Assembly: GCF_029094545.1 (NCBI RefSeq)
Contig: NZ_CP117835.1
Coordinates: 62,001-126,000, forward strand
Direction of reading: 5' to 3'
Origin: Alkalihalophilus pseudofirmus
GTDB lineage: Bacteria > Bacillota > Bacilli > Bacillales > Bacillaceae_D
DNA: 64,000 nucleotides
A program made the translations under genes and the position numbers. This document shows, in pieces, positions 1 to 8,187 of the stretch (the stretch's first letter is position 1; every line of letters starts with the position of its first letter). The notes beneath the pieces were generated by a model. The model was not told the origin of the DNA and ran no database searches. It worked only from the letters and a program-made list of their open reading frames with translations.

Positions 1-701
1 AGTTTGAGGAAACGCTTGGAGTGAATGATCGAGTTGCTTTAGCACAAGCAGAGCAAATCATGAAACAACGTACGAATGAACATTGGATGCGCCAAGGGGT
101 AACCCTGATTGATCCAGATCACACGTATATTTCTACAGATGCTACGATCGGTCAAGATACAGTGATTTATCCGGGAACCGTTATCAAAGGTGATGTGACA
201 ATTGGATCTGAGTGCGTGATCGGCCCTCATTCTGAGATTAAAGACAGTAAAATTGGCGATCGTACAACGATCCGTCAGTCGGTCGTCCATGACAGTGAGG
301 CAGGGACCGATGTGGCAATTGGACCGTTTGCTCATATCAGACCAAAATCAGAAATCGGCAACGAGGTACGTATCGGAAACTTTGTTGAAGTGAAGAAATC
401 TACACTTGGCAATCGCAGCAAAGCCTCTCATTTAAGTTATATTGGAGATGCTGAGATCGGTGAAGATGTGAATTTCAGCTGTGGTGCCGTAACGGTAAAT
501 TATGACGGTAAAAATAAATTTTTAACAAAGATTGAAGACGGTGCTTTTGTAGGTTGTAACGCCAATTTGATTGCACCGGTTACAGTCGGTAAAAATGCCC
601 TCGTTGCAGCGGGTTCGACAATTACAGATGATGTACCTGGCGAAGCGTTATCGATCGCCCGTGCTCGTCAAACAAATAAAGAAGGCTATCAAAAGAAATA
701 A
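1..701 (+). CDS. glmU: GlmU, C-terminal part (bifunctional UDP-GlcNAc pyrophosphorylase / glucosamine-1-P acetyltransferase), 5' truncated by window
   Basis: The reading frame is open from the window edge and lacks its start; about 230 C-terminal residues of a protein usually near 455 residues are present. What is visible is the left-handed beta-helix: repeated hexapeptides of the [LIV]-G-x-x-x-x type through most of the segment, with the acetyltransferase-end motif SYIGDAEIG and the substrate-loop region NYDGKNKF. This half acetylates glucosamine-1-phosphate; the missing half makes UDP-GlcNAc for peptidoglycan and teichoic acid. It is followed at 70 bp by prs, the usual gcaD-prs order of Bacillus. 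Identification is secure. Confidence 0.96.
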   Translation, partial: FEETLGVNDRVALAQAEQIMKQRTNEHWMRQGVTLIDPDHTYISTDATIGQDTVIYPGTVIKGDVTIGSECVIGPHSEIKDSKIGDRTTIRQSVVHDSEAGTDVAIGPFAHIRPKSEIGNEVRIGNFVEVKKSTLGNRSKASHLSYIGDAEIGEDVNFSCGAVTVNYDGKNKFLTKIEDGAFVGCNANLIAPVTVGKNALVAAGSTITDDVPGEALSIARARQTNKEGYQKK

Positions 702-771
702 TACGTGTTAAAAGTGCCATGCACAAAACAAGTGAGTGTATTGATACATTATTATCTGGAGGGTATTTATA

Positions 772-1722
772 ATGGCTAAATATGGTGATCCAAGCTTAAA
801 GGTTTTTACATTAAACTCAAATAAGGACTTAGCTCATGAAATCTCAGAGCATATCGGAGTTCCTCTTGGGAAAAGTTCTGTAACTCGTTTTAGTGATGGA
901 GAAGTTCAAATTAATATCGAAGAAAGTATTCGCGGCTGTGATGTGTATTTGATTCAATCTACATCAGCTCCAGCAAATGAACATATTATGGAGCTGTTAA
1001 TTATGATTGATGCAATGAAACGTGCATCAGCTAAAACAATTAATGTTGTGATGCCGTACTACGGTTATGCACGTCAAGACCGTAAAGCACGTGCGCGTGA
1101 GCCGATCACTGCAAAGCTTGTAGCGAACCTTATTGAAACAGCTGGTGCTACGCGAGTATTAACTCTTGATTTACATGCTACTCAAATTCAAGGCTTCTTC
1201 GATATTCCAGTTGATCAGTTAATGGGTGTACCTATTTTAGCCGACTATTTCCAAGAAAAGCAGCTTGATGATATTGTTGTCGTTTCTCCAGATCATGGCG
1301 GAGTTGTTCGTGCACGTAAAATGGCTGATCGCTTAAAAGCACCAATTGCTATTATTGATAAACGCCGTCCTAAGCCGAATGTAGCCGAAGTGATGAATAT
1401 TGTCGGTAACATTGAAGGCAAAACAGCGATTATTATTGACGATATTATTGATACAGCAGGCACAATTACATTAGCTGCTAATGCCTTAGTAGAACACGGT
1501 GCAAAAGAAGTGTATGCATGTTGTACGCACCCTGTATTATCAGGCCCTGCTATGGAGCGTATTGATAACTCTAAGATTAAGGAATTAGTAGTTACAAATA
1601 CGATTCCGTTAGATGAAGATAAGAAGATTGAAAAGGTTACTCCGCTTTCAGTTGCTGCATTAATGGGTGAGGCAATTATCCGTGTTCATGAGCACGCATC
1701 AGTAAGTAAGCTATTTGATTAA
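772..1722 (+). CDS. prs: Ribose-phosphate pyrophosphokinase
   Basis: This 316-residue protein has the family's usual length and transfers pyrophosphate from ATP to ribose-5-phosphate, giving PRPP for purines, pyrimidines, His, Trp and NAD. The PRPP-binding motif [12 protein letters not shown] lies near residue 220, and the regulatory flexible loop with YARQDRKAR lies near residue 100. The ATG follows a GGAGGG ribosome site at about 7 nt. It sits between glmU and ctc in the classic Bacillus order and is probably transcribed from a promoter upstream of the window. Confidence 0.98.
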   Translation: MAKYGDPSLKVFTLNSNKDLAHEISEHIGVPLGKSSVTRFSDGEVQINIEESIRGCDVYLIQSTSAPANEHIMELLIMIDAMKRASAKTINVVMPYYGYARQDRKARAREPITAKLVANLIETAGATRVLTLDLHATQIQGFFDIPVDQLMGVPILADYFQEKQLDDIVVVSPDHGGVVRARKMADRLKAPIAIIDKRRPKPNVAEVMNIVGNIEGKTAIIIDDIIDTAGTITLAANALVEHGAKEVYACCTHPVLSGPAMERIDNSKIKELVVTNTIPLDEDKKIEKVTPLSVAALMGEAIIRVHEHASVSKLFD

Positions 1723-1792
1723 TAGAAACATTGTACAGCGGAGATTTTTGCAAGTGTAATGCTGTTTAAATGAGATAATTTCATAAAAAGCC

Positions 1793-1818
1793 GTTTTAAA
1801 TCGATGTAATTAGGGAAC
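1793..1818 (+). promoter_or_regulatory. Possible sigma-B-type promoter of ctc
   Basis: GTTTTAA at 1793-1799 followed after about 13 nt by GGGAAC at 1813-1818 resembles the general-stress consensus GTTTAA / GGGTAT with a weak -10. Bacillus subtilis ctc is a classic sigma-B gene with a closely similar element at this place. The match is imperfect and inferred. Confidence 0.35.
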
Positions 1819-1860
1819 AAAGTATATAGACGCAATGGAATCTAATTAGAGGTGATAATG

Positions 1861-2496
1861 ATGGCAACAACATTACAAGCTAATCCACGTACAGACTTAA
1901 CAGGTTCTGCAACAAGACAGATTCGAAAAGATGGACATGTTCCAGCTATATTATATGGTAATAAGATTGAGAGTAAGCCGGTATATGTAGAAAGTGTAGA
2001 ATTTTTAAAGACGGTTCGTGAGGTAGGAAAGAATGGATTGTTTTCTTTAAGTGTTGATGGAAGCAAACATCAAGTCATGATCCATGATGTACAAATCGAT
2101 CCGCTTAAAAATGAGTATGTACACGTTGATTTCTTTGAAGTCGATATGAAATCAGAGATTGATGCTGATGTACCTGTACGCTTAAAAGGTGAAGCGCCGG
2201 GAACAAAAGAAGGCGGCGTGCTGTCTCATTTGCTTTATGATATTTCAGTGAAATGTCTTCCTAATGATATTCCAGAGGAAATCGAAGTTGATGTATCTGG
2301 GTTGAATATTGGTGATTCAATTCAGATTACAGACTTACGTGATAAAGTCTCTGTTGATATTACAAATGAAGACGAAGAAACAGTTGTGACAGTCCAGCCT
2401 CCTACAGTAGTAGAAGAGACGGATGAAGAAGCTGATTCAGATGAAGAGCCAGAAGTAATTAATCAAGACGATTCTGATTCAGATAAAGAAGAATAA
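1861..2496 (+). CDS. ctc: 50S ribosomal protein L25 / general stress protein Ctc
   Basis: The 211-residue protein is a two-domain L25 (TL5/Ctc type) that binds 5S rRNA in the large subunit and is made under stress in Bacillus. Residues 1-90 form the L25 beta-barrel (RQIRKDGHVPAILYGN is typical) and residues about 95-180 the TL5 C-terminal domain. The last ~30 residues are almost entirely Glu and Asp. Several in-frame starts crowd here (GTG 1852, ATG 1858, ATG 1861). The Shine-Dalgarno GAGGTG at 1849-1854 overlaps the first and is best spaced for 1861, which gives the expected MATTLQA beginning. A terminator follows before pth. Confidence 0.93.
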   Translation: MATTLQANPRTDLTGSATRQIRKDGHVPAILYGNKIESKPVYVESVEFLKTVREVGKNGLFSLSVDGSKHQVMIHDVQIDPLKNEYVHVDFFEVDMKSEIDADVPVRLKGEAPGTKEGGVLSHLLYDISVKCLPNDIPEEIEVDVSGLNIGDSIQITDLRDKVSVDITNEDEETVVTVQPPTVVEETDEEADSDEEPEVINQDDSDSDKEE

Positions 2497-2523
2497 TAAG
2501 CGAATAAGATGTTGTTTACGTTT

Positions 2524-2555
2524 AAAAAGGTATAGCCGCGAGGTTATACCTTTTT
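2524..2555 (+). terminator. Intrinsic terminator after ctc
   Basis: A perfect 11-bp stem (AAAAAGGTATA pairs with TATACCTTTTT) encloses a 10-nt loop and ends in a T run. It separates ctc from pth, whose only visible promoter would have to lie upstream, so pth probably depends on read-through. Confidence 0.85.
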
Positions 2556-2585
2556 AGGGCGTTGCAACTGAAAGGTTGTGACAAG

Positions 2586-3143
2586 GTGAAAGTAGTCGTG
2601 GGGCTTGGTAACCCTGGCGCAAAGTATGCAGGGACTCGTCATAATATTGGTTTTGATATTATTGATTATTGTGCAAAAGAGCTTGGGGTAGAACTTAATC
2701 AAGCTAAGTTCAAGGGAGTGTATGGCACAAAGGTAATCAATGGGGAAAAAGTATTCTTCTTAAAACCCCTTACTTACATGAACTTATCTGGAGAGTCGGT
2801 AAGGCCTCTCCTTGATTATTTTAATATCGATATTGAGGATTTAGTCGTCATTTACGATGATTTGGATTTGCCGGCTGGAAAGATCCGTCTGCGTCAAAAA
2901 GGCAGCGCTGGTGGTCATAACGGTATTAAATCGCTTATCCAACATCTAGGAACGGATAAATTTAAACGAATTCGAGTTGGGATCGATCGACCTAAAAACG
3001 GCGAACCTATTGTTAATTATGTATTAGGAACGTATCATCCTGATGAACGAGAAGCAGTGAATGAATCGATCGTACAAGCAGCTAAAGCCGTAGAAGCTTG
3101 GACTGAGAAAACTTTTCTAGAGGTAATGAACCAATTTAATTAA
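2586..3143 (+). CDS. pth: Peptidyl-tRNA hydrolase
   Basis: The protein recycles peptidyl-tRNA released from stalled ribosomes by cleaving the ester bond between peptide and tRNA. From the GTG at 2586 it is 185 residues, the family length. It shows the N-terminal GLGNPG motif, the catalytic histidine in GTRHNIG (about residue 19) and the DDLDLP segment with the conserved aspartate. An upstream in-frame TTG at 2562 would add eight unconserved residues. AAAGG at 2571-2575 is placed for the GTG. It lies between ctc and fin as in B. subtilis. Confidence 0.96.
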   Translation: MKVVVGLGNPGAKYAGTRHNIGFDIIDYCAKELGVELNQAKFKGVYGTKVINGEKVFFLKPLTYMNLSGESVRPLLDYFNIDIEDLVVIYDDLDLPAGKIRLRQKGSAGGHNGIKSLIQHLGTDKFKRIRVGIDRPKNGEPIVNYVLGTYHPDEREAVNESIVQAAKAVEAWTEKTFLEVMNQFN

Positions 3144-3169
3144 TTGTCCCATTATGCATGAACGTTGGT

Positions 3170-3198
3170 GCATAGGCTCCTTATGACATGATCATACT
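3170..3198 (+). promoter_or_regulatory. Sigma-F (forespore) type promoter of fin
   Basis: GCATA at 3170-3174, a 15-nt spacer and GATCATACT at 3190-3198 fit the sigma-F/sigma-G consensus (GYATA, 15 nt, GGnnAnAnT) at every informative position but one. It lies about 40 nt before the fin start, consistent with the known forespore expression of fin. Confidence 0.7.
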
Positions 3199-3236
3199 GA
3201 AGGTATAAGAGTATGTGAAGTGAGGAGGGGCATTTT

Positions 3237-3464
3237 ATGGCTATTCATTATTATTGCAGACATTGCAAAACGAATATTGGTCAGCTAGAAAGCCACACAG
3301 ATGCTACGTCACTTGGTTTTGACCATTTAACGTCTAATGAAAGACAAGATATGTTATCATATCAAACAAATGGAGATCTCTATGTGAACGTAGTGTGTGA
3401 TGATTGCGAAGAAGCTTTAACGAGAAATCCTGATTTTTATGAATTAGATACATTTATTCAATAA
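3237..3464 (+). CDS. fin: Anti-sigma-F factor Fin (YabK)
   Basis: This 75-residue protein matches Fin, which binds sigma-F and helps the forespore switch to sigma-G during sporulation. Two CxxC pairs are visible, Cys7/Cys10 (CRHC) and Cys54/Cys57 (CDDC), suiting the zinc-binding fold of the family. The ATG has a strong GAGGAGGGG Shine-Dalgarno at about 7 nt. A sigma-F-type promoter precedes it and a strong terminator follows, so it appears to be a single-gene unit upstream of mfd, as in B. subtilis. Confidence 0.93.
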   Translation: MAIHYYCRHCKTNIGQLESHTDATSLGFDHLTSNERQDMLSYQTNGDLYVNVVCDDCEEALTRNPDFYELDTFIQ

Positions 3465-3484
3465 TAGCAATCAATAATAGCAAT
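3459..3484 (+). repeat. Perfect 13-bp tandem duplication across the fin stop codon
   Basis: The unit CAATAATAGCAAT occurs at 3459-3471 and again at 3472-3484. The first copy contains the fin stop codon, so the protein is unaffected. It looks like a recent slippage duplication. Confidence 0.9.
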
Positions 3485-3514
3485 TAATATGGGCTGTTAT
3501 AAGCTTCAGGAAGT

Positions 3515-3541
3515 GCTTTGGCAATATGCCAAAGCGTTTTT
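3515..3541 (+). terminator. Intrinsic terminator after fin
   Basis: GCTTTGGCA and TGCCAAAGC form a perfect 9-bp stem with a 3-nt loop, followed by GTTTTT. It insulates mfd from fin. Confidence 0.88.
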
Positions 3542-3747
3542 CTGTTTTGAAATTTTAATAAGTGGCAGGTAAGTGCTATTATAAGTCGAACATAGTTATA
3601 AATAAAACGATTATGCGAATTGGTATGCTTATATGAAAATGAAAGTCTGCTAAAGACAAAAAAGTTGATTTGTTTTGTCATACTACTTAAAAAGGCAGAG
3701 TAGCAATAAACAAAGTAGAATAGGTGTTGAATAACAGGGGGAACAAC

Positions 3748-6700
3748 ATGTTAGGATTGCAAAAGTATTTTCTAGTAAATGATGAGGTTAAAGCGGTTTC
3801 ATCTAGTGTTGAAGCTGGAATGAAAGAGCAGCTGCTCTCAGGCTTAACAGGTTCTAGCCGGACGCTGTTAATGGCTGCTTTATACAAGGAAACGAAAAAG
3901 ACGCAAGTAATCATTACTCATAATCTTTTTCAAGCACAGAAGGTGTATGAGGATTTAATTGACTTAGTAGGAGAAGAGGACGTTCATCTTTATCCAGTTA
4001 ATGAGCTTATTTCCTCGGAAATTGCCATTGCTAGTCCTGAAATGAAATCACAGCGTTTAGACGTATTAAATAAATTAGTAGCTGGCTTTGAAGGGATTAT
4101 CATTGTTCCTTTAGCAGGGATAAGAAGGTTGCTGCCTCCAACTTACTTATGGAAGGACAGCCAATTAAATATCTCTGTTGGCCGGGATATCGGCGAGATC
4201 CATAATGTGATTACAAAATTGGTTATGATGGGGTTTGAGCGTGTGGATATGGTGTCATCTCCAGGAGAGTTCAGTGTGCGAGGGGGCATTATTGATATTT
4301 ATCCTTTAACTGAATCAAACCCTATCCGTGTCGAATTATTTGATACTGAAATTGATTCAATCAGAACGTTTCTCATTGAAACGCAGCGCTCTGAAAAAGA
4401 ATTGAAAGAAATCACCATCGGACCAGCCGAAGAGGTTATTTTACAAGATCAGCATTACCAACACGCAGCTAACAGGCTCCAAGAACAGCTGTCAGCTACC
4501 TTAAAGAAAGTAAAAGCTAAACAAACTAAAGAAAAGCTGTCTCAAAATATTTCTTATGAAATTGGTCAGCTCAAACAGCGCTCGAGCTTCCAAGGTATGT
4601 ATAAATACATGTCTTTTTACTATGAGGTAAAGAGTACGTTACTCTCTTATCTGCCAGATGATGCATTGATTATTATTGATGAGATGAGCCGGGTTAAAGA
4701 GATGGCAGACAACTTAGAGAAAGAAGAAGCAGAATGGAGCACGGCCCTCCTAGCGCAGGGAGAGACAGTACATGAAGCAACAATGTCACTAGATGCACTA
4801 GAGGGTATGAAAAAGTCTTCTCATTCGATTGTTTATTTATCGTTATTCTTAAAGCACATTCCATCAACGAGCCCAGAAAATGTGGTGAATTTCACGTGTA
4901 AATCGATGCAAAACTTTCATGGGCAAATGCAGCTTCTGCAATCAGAAGTAAAGCGCTGGCAAAAATCCGGCTATGCGATTGTATTTTTAGCGGGCTCTAA
5001 AGACCGTGCGCAACGACTTGCATTAAACTTAGATGAAGAAGGGATAGACGCTCATGTAGTAGAGAGGGCGACGGAGCTTACTGAAAATACGGTTCACTTA
5101 ATGGTTGGCCAGTTAAACAGTGGTTTTGAGCTGCCGTCTCATAAGCTTGTCGTCATTACTGAGGAAGAAGTATACGCCAAGCAGAAAAAACGTGTACAGC
5201 GTAATAAGCAAAAGTTATCAAATGCAGAGCGTATTAAAAGCTACTCCGAATTAAAGGTCGGAGATTTAGTCGTTCATACGAACCACGGGATCGGTAAATA
5301 TTTAGGTGTTGAAACGCTTGAAATCAACGGCCTGCACAAAGACTATCTGCACTTGCGTTACGCTGGTGATGATAAACTTTACGTACCTGTTGAGCAAATT
5401 GATCAAGTGCAAAAGTATGTAGGGTCAGAAGAAAAAGATCCTAAAATTTATGCACTGGGCGGAAATGACTGGAAGAAAGTGAAGAAGCGAGTTCAATCTT
5501 CAGTCGAAGACATAGCGGATGATTTAATTAAATTATATGCCGAACGTGAAGCAAGCAAGGGCTATGCCTACTCAAAAGATGGGGCTGAACAAGCTGATTT
5601 TGAAGGAACATTTCCATATCAAGAAACGGAAGATCAAATCAGAGCAGTGGAAGAAATTAAAGAAGATATGGAAAAAGAAAGACCGATGGACCGCCTGTTG
5701 TGCGGGGATGTAGGGTATGGGAAGACTGAAGTTGCTATACGAGCTGCTTTTAAAGCCATTATGGATGGCAAACAGGTAGCTATATTAGTTCCTACCACCA
5801 TTTTAGCTCAACAGCATTACGAAACGATTAAAGAACGATTTTCTGATTTTCCAATTAATATTGGAGTCCTTAGCCGTTTTCGCTCAAGAAAAGAACAAAC
5901 AGAGACGCTGAAAGGCTTGAAAGCAGGTTCTGTTGATTTAATCGTTGGTACACACCGTCTGCTTTCAAAAGATATTGTTTTTAAAGATCTCGGTCTTCTA
6001 ATTGTTGATGAAGAACAGCGCTTTGGGGTCACTCATAAAGAAAAGATTAAACAATTGAAGGCAAATATTGATGTTCTTACATTAACAGCGACACCTATAC
6101 CGCGTACGCTCCATATGTCCATGCTTGGAGTTCGTGATTTATCCGTTATTGAGACACCGCCTGAGAACCGCTTTCCGGTTCAAACGTATGTGGTCGAATA
6201 TAATGCCTCGCTTATCAGGGAAGCTATTGAGCGTGAATTAACGCGAGGCGGTCAAGTGTATTTCCTCTACAACAGAGTTGAAGATATTGAGCGGATGACA
6301 GAACAGATCTCGATGCTTGTTCCTGATGCAAAAGTGTCGTTTGCCCACGGTCAGATGAATGAACGGGAACTTGAGTCTATTATGCTTGATTTCTTAGAAG
6401 GAAACAGCGATGTTCTTGTCACAACCACAATTATTGAAACGGGAGTAGATATCCCGAATGTAAATACGCTGATCATCAATGACGCAGATAAAATGGGACT
6501 TTCACAGCTTTATCAAATTAGAGGGCGGGTTGGACGTTCTAACCGAGTTGCTTATGCGTACTTTACGTATCAGCGTGACAAAGTGCTGACTGAGGTCGCT
6601 GAAAAAAGACTCCAAGCCATTAAAGAGTTCACAGAACTTGGGTCAGGATTTAAAATTGCCATGCGCGATTTAACGATCCGCGGAGCTGGTAACCTGCTTG

Positions 6701-7290
6701 GTGCACAGCAGCATGGCTTTATTGAATCGGTCGGGTTTGACTTGTACTCTCAAATGCTTAAAGAAGCGATTGAAGAGCGTAAAGGGGATAAACCGAAAGA
6801 GCCTCCATTCCAAGTTGAGATGGATATTAAAGTGGATGCTTATATACCAGAGAGCTATATTCAAGATGCTAAGCAGAAAATTGAAATGTATAAACGATTT
6901 AAAGGCTGTGAGACAATAGAAGATCTCGCTGATTTAAAAGATGAAATGTTTGATCGTTTCGGCGAATATCCAAAGCAGGTTGAGTATCTCCTGCGTCTCA
7001 CAGAAATCAAGCTGCGTGCCACTAAGGAGCGAGTCGAATCGATTGTAGAAGCGAAAAATCAAATCGATATTTTATTCTCGCCTGAAACATCAGAAGAGAT
7101 GGACGGGGCGATGTTATTTGAAATGGCGCATACCTTAGGCAGAGAGGTAACTCTTGGTACGTCTGGTGAAAAAATTAAATTTGTCATTAAAACAAAAAAT
7201 ATCGACGATGAAAAGCTAATCAGTAAAGTTGAATCAATCCTGCAAAGCATTCCAAAGAGCAGAAAGCAAACAACAAGTAATACGGTTTAA
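3748..7290 (+). CDS. mfd: Transcription-repair coupling factor Mfd
   Basis: Mfd removes RNA polymerase stalled at DNA damage and recruits UvrA. At 1180 residues it has the full family length. Visible parts are the UvrB-like N-terminal region, the RNA-polymerase interaction domain (about 500-590, with VVHTNHGIGKYLG), the helicase Walker A GDVGYGKTEVA near residue 651, the DEEQ box (DEEQRFG) near 754, the motif VI region QIRGRVGRSNRVAYAY, and the C-terminal TRCF domain. An in-frame GTG at 3724 exists, but AGGGGG at 3735-3740 is spaced for the ATG at 3748. No intrinsic terminator is evident before spoVT. Confidence 0.97.
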   Translation: MLGLQKYFLVNDEVKAVSSSVEAGMKEQLLSGLTGSSRTLLMAALYKETKKTQVIITHNLFQAQKVYEDLIDLVGEEDVHLYPVNELISSEIAIASPEMKSQRLDVLNKLVAGFEGIIIVPLAGIRRLLPPTYLWKDSQLNISVGRDIGEIHNVITKLVMMGFERVDMVSSPGEFSVRGGIIDIYPLTESNPIRVELFDTEIDSIRTFLIETQRSEKELKEITIGPAEEVILQDQHYQHAANRLQEQLSATLKKVKAKQTKEKLSQNISYEIGQLKQRSSFQGMYKYMSFYYEVKSTLLSYLPDDALIIIDEMSRVKEMADNLEKEEAEWSTALLAQGETVHEATMSLDALEGMKKSSHSIVYLSLFLKHIPSTSPENVVNFTCKSMQNFHGQMQLLQSEVKRWQKSGYAIVFLAGSKDRAQRLALNLDEEGIDAHVVERATELTENTVHLMVGQLNSGFELPSHKLVVITEEEVYAKQKKRVQRNKQKLSNAERIKSYSELKVGDLVVHTNHGIGKYLGVETLEINGLHKDYLHLRYAGDDKLYVPVEQIDQVQKYVGSEEKDPKIYALGGNDWKKVKKRVQSSVEDIADDLIKLYAEREASKGYAYSKDGAEQADFEGTFPYQETEDQIRAVEEIKEDMEKERPMDRLLCGDVGYGKTEVAIRAAFKAIMDGKQVAILVPTTILAQQHYETIKERFSDFPINIGVLSRFRSRKEQTETLKGLKAGSVDLIVGTHRLLSKDIVFKDLGLLIVDEEQRFGVTHKEKIKQLKANIDVLTLTATPIPRTLHMSMLGVRDLSVIETPPENRFPVQTYVVEYNASLIREAIERELTRGGQVYFLYNRVEDIERMTEQISMLVPDAKVSFAHGQMNERELESIMLDFLEGNSDVLVTTTIIETGVDIPNVNTLIINDADKMGLSQLYQIRGRVGRSNRVAYAYFTYQRDKVLTEVAEKRLQAIKEFTELGSGFKIAMRDLTIRGAGNLLGAQQHGFIESVGFDLYSQMLKEAIEERKGDKPKEPPFQVEMDIKVDAYIPESYIQDAKQKIEMYKRFKGCETIEDLADLKDEMFDRFGEYPKQVEYLLRLTEIKLRATKERVESIVEAKNQIDILFSPETSEEMDGAMLFEMAHTLGREVTLGTSGEKIKFVIKTKNIDDEKLISKVESILQSIPKSRKQTTSNTV

Positions 7291-7356
7291 AAAATGGGTG
7301 TGCCCTTACTTTCGATGAAGATGTAAGCAATAGAGGTAAACAAATTCTTGAATTGG

Positions 7357-7386
7357 TGAATAGTTCTTTTTATTAAACGGATAATA
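7357..7386 (+). promoter_or_regulatory. Sigma-G type promoter of spoVT
   Basis: TGAATA at 7357-7362, a 17-nt spacer and GATAATA at 7380-7386 match the sigma-G pattern (TGAATA, 17, CATACTA) with a perfect -35. Its position about 80 nt ahead of spoVT fits the known sigma-G control of that gene. Confidence 0.55.
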
Positions 7387-7467
7387 GTAGTATGAAGCGA
7401 TGATTTCACACTTTTAAACGTAGACACATCAAGACTATTACATCTTCAGAAAGTGGGGCACAGCAGC

Positions 7468-8007
7468 ATGAAAGCAACTGGCATAGTACGACGTATTGAT
7501 GATTTAGGTCGTGTCGTAATCCCGAAAGAAATCCGCAGAACCCTTCGTATCCGTGAAGGAGATCCTCTTGAGATCTTTGTTGATCGTGACGGAGAAGTCA
7601 TCTTGAAAAAGTATTCTCCGATCTCAGAGCTTGGTGATTTTGCAAAAGAGTACGCAGAGGCGTTGTATGACAGCCTAAATCACCATGTGTTGATCGCTGA
7701 TCGTGATACATATATCGCGGTGGCAGGCGCATCGAAAAAAGAGTTCTCTAATAAAGCAATCGGAGAAATTGTCGAGATGGCAATGGATGACCGAAAGTCT
7801 AAGCTTGAAGCTAACTCTGGTGAGTACAACTTAGTTGGAGATCATACTGACAGTCTTAAAGGATTTGTCGTGGCTCCGATTATTGCAAATGGAGATCCTA
7901 TTGGGGCTGTTGTTATTTTCAATAAAGAACAAAGCTTGAATGGATCGCTAGAACAAAAGCTTGCAGAGACTGCAGCTAGCTTTTTAGCTCGTCAAATGGA
8001 ACATTAA
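7468..8007 (+). CDS. spoVT: Stage V sporulation protein T, forespore transcription regulator
   Basis: This 179-residue protein is close to the 178 of B. subtilis. Residues 1-50 form the AbrB-like swapped-hairpin DNA-binding domain (GIVRRIDDLGRVVIPKEIRR), and about 55-179 form a GAF-like domain. SpoVT activates or represses late forespore genes under sigma-G. An in-frame GTG at 7453 would add five residues; the ATG at 7468 gives the conserved MKATGIV start, with AGTGGGG about 9 nt upstream. It is flanked by a sigma-G-type promoter and a terminator. Confidence 0.97.
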   Translation: MKATGIVRRIDDLGRVVIPKEIRRTLRIREGDPLEIFVDRDGEVILKKYSPISELGDFAKEYAEALYDSLNHHVLIADRDTYIAVAGASKKEFSNKAIGEIVEMAMDDRKSKLEANSGEYNLVGDHTDSLKGFVVAPIIANGDPIGAVVIFNKEQSLNGSLEQKLAETAASFLARQMEH

Positions 8008-8012
8008 AAGTC

Positions 8013-8048
8013 AAAGCTTGTCTCCTGTATGGGAGGACAAGCTTTTTC
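8013..8048 (+). terminator. Intrinsic terminator after spoVT
   Basis: AAAGCTTGTC and GACAAGCTTT form the stem, extended by TCC/GGA with one bulged base, and TTTTTCC follows. Confidence 0.85.
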
Positions 8049-8052
8049 CTTT

Positions 8053-8110
8053 TCATTAACCTTAAATTCATTAATCTTAAACCACTAACCTTAATTCACT
8101 AACCGTAAAA
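8053..8110 (+). repeat. Four degenerate ~15-bp tandem units upstream of yabM
   Basis: Units at about 8053-8067, 8068-8082, 8083-8095 and 8096-8110 share the pattern TCAyTAAyCkTAAA. They lie in the AT-rich gap between the spoVT terminator and yabM. Function unknown; a decayed slippage array is the simplest reading. Confidence 0.6.
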
Positions 8111-8187
8111 TATGCGGGGTAATACTTGGTTTCATTCCCCAATTTTATTATGATAAGGAAAGGTATATAAGTGGAGGAGGACAACAT

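Noticed and set aside
3655-3680. Inverted repeat GACAAAA / TTTTGTC before mfd as a terminator
   Set aside because: Loop of 12 nt and no T run after it; a strong terminator already lies at 3515-3541.
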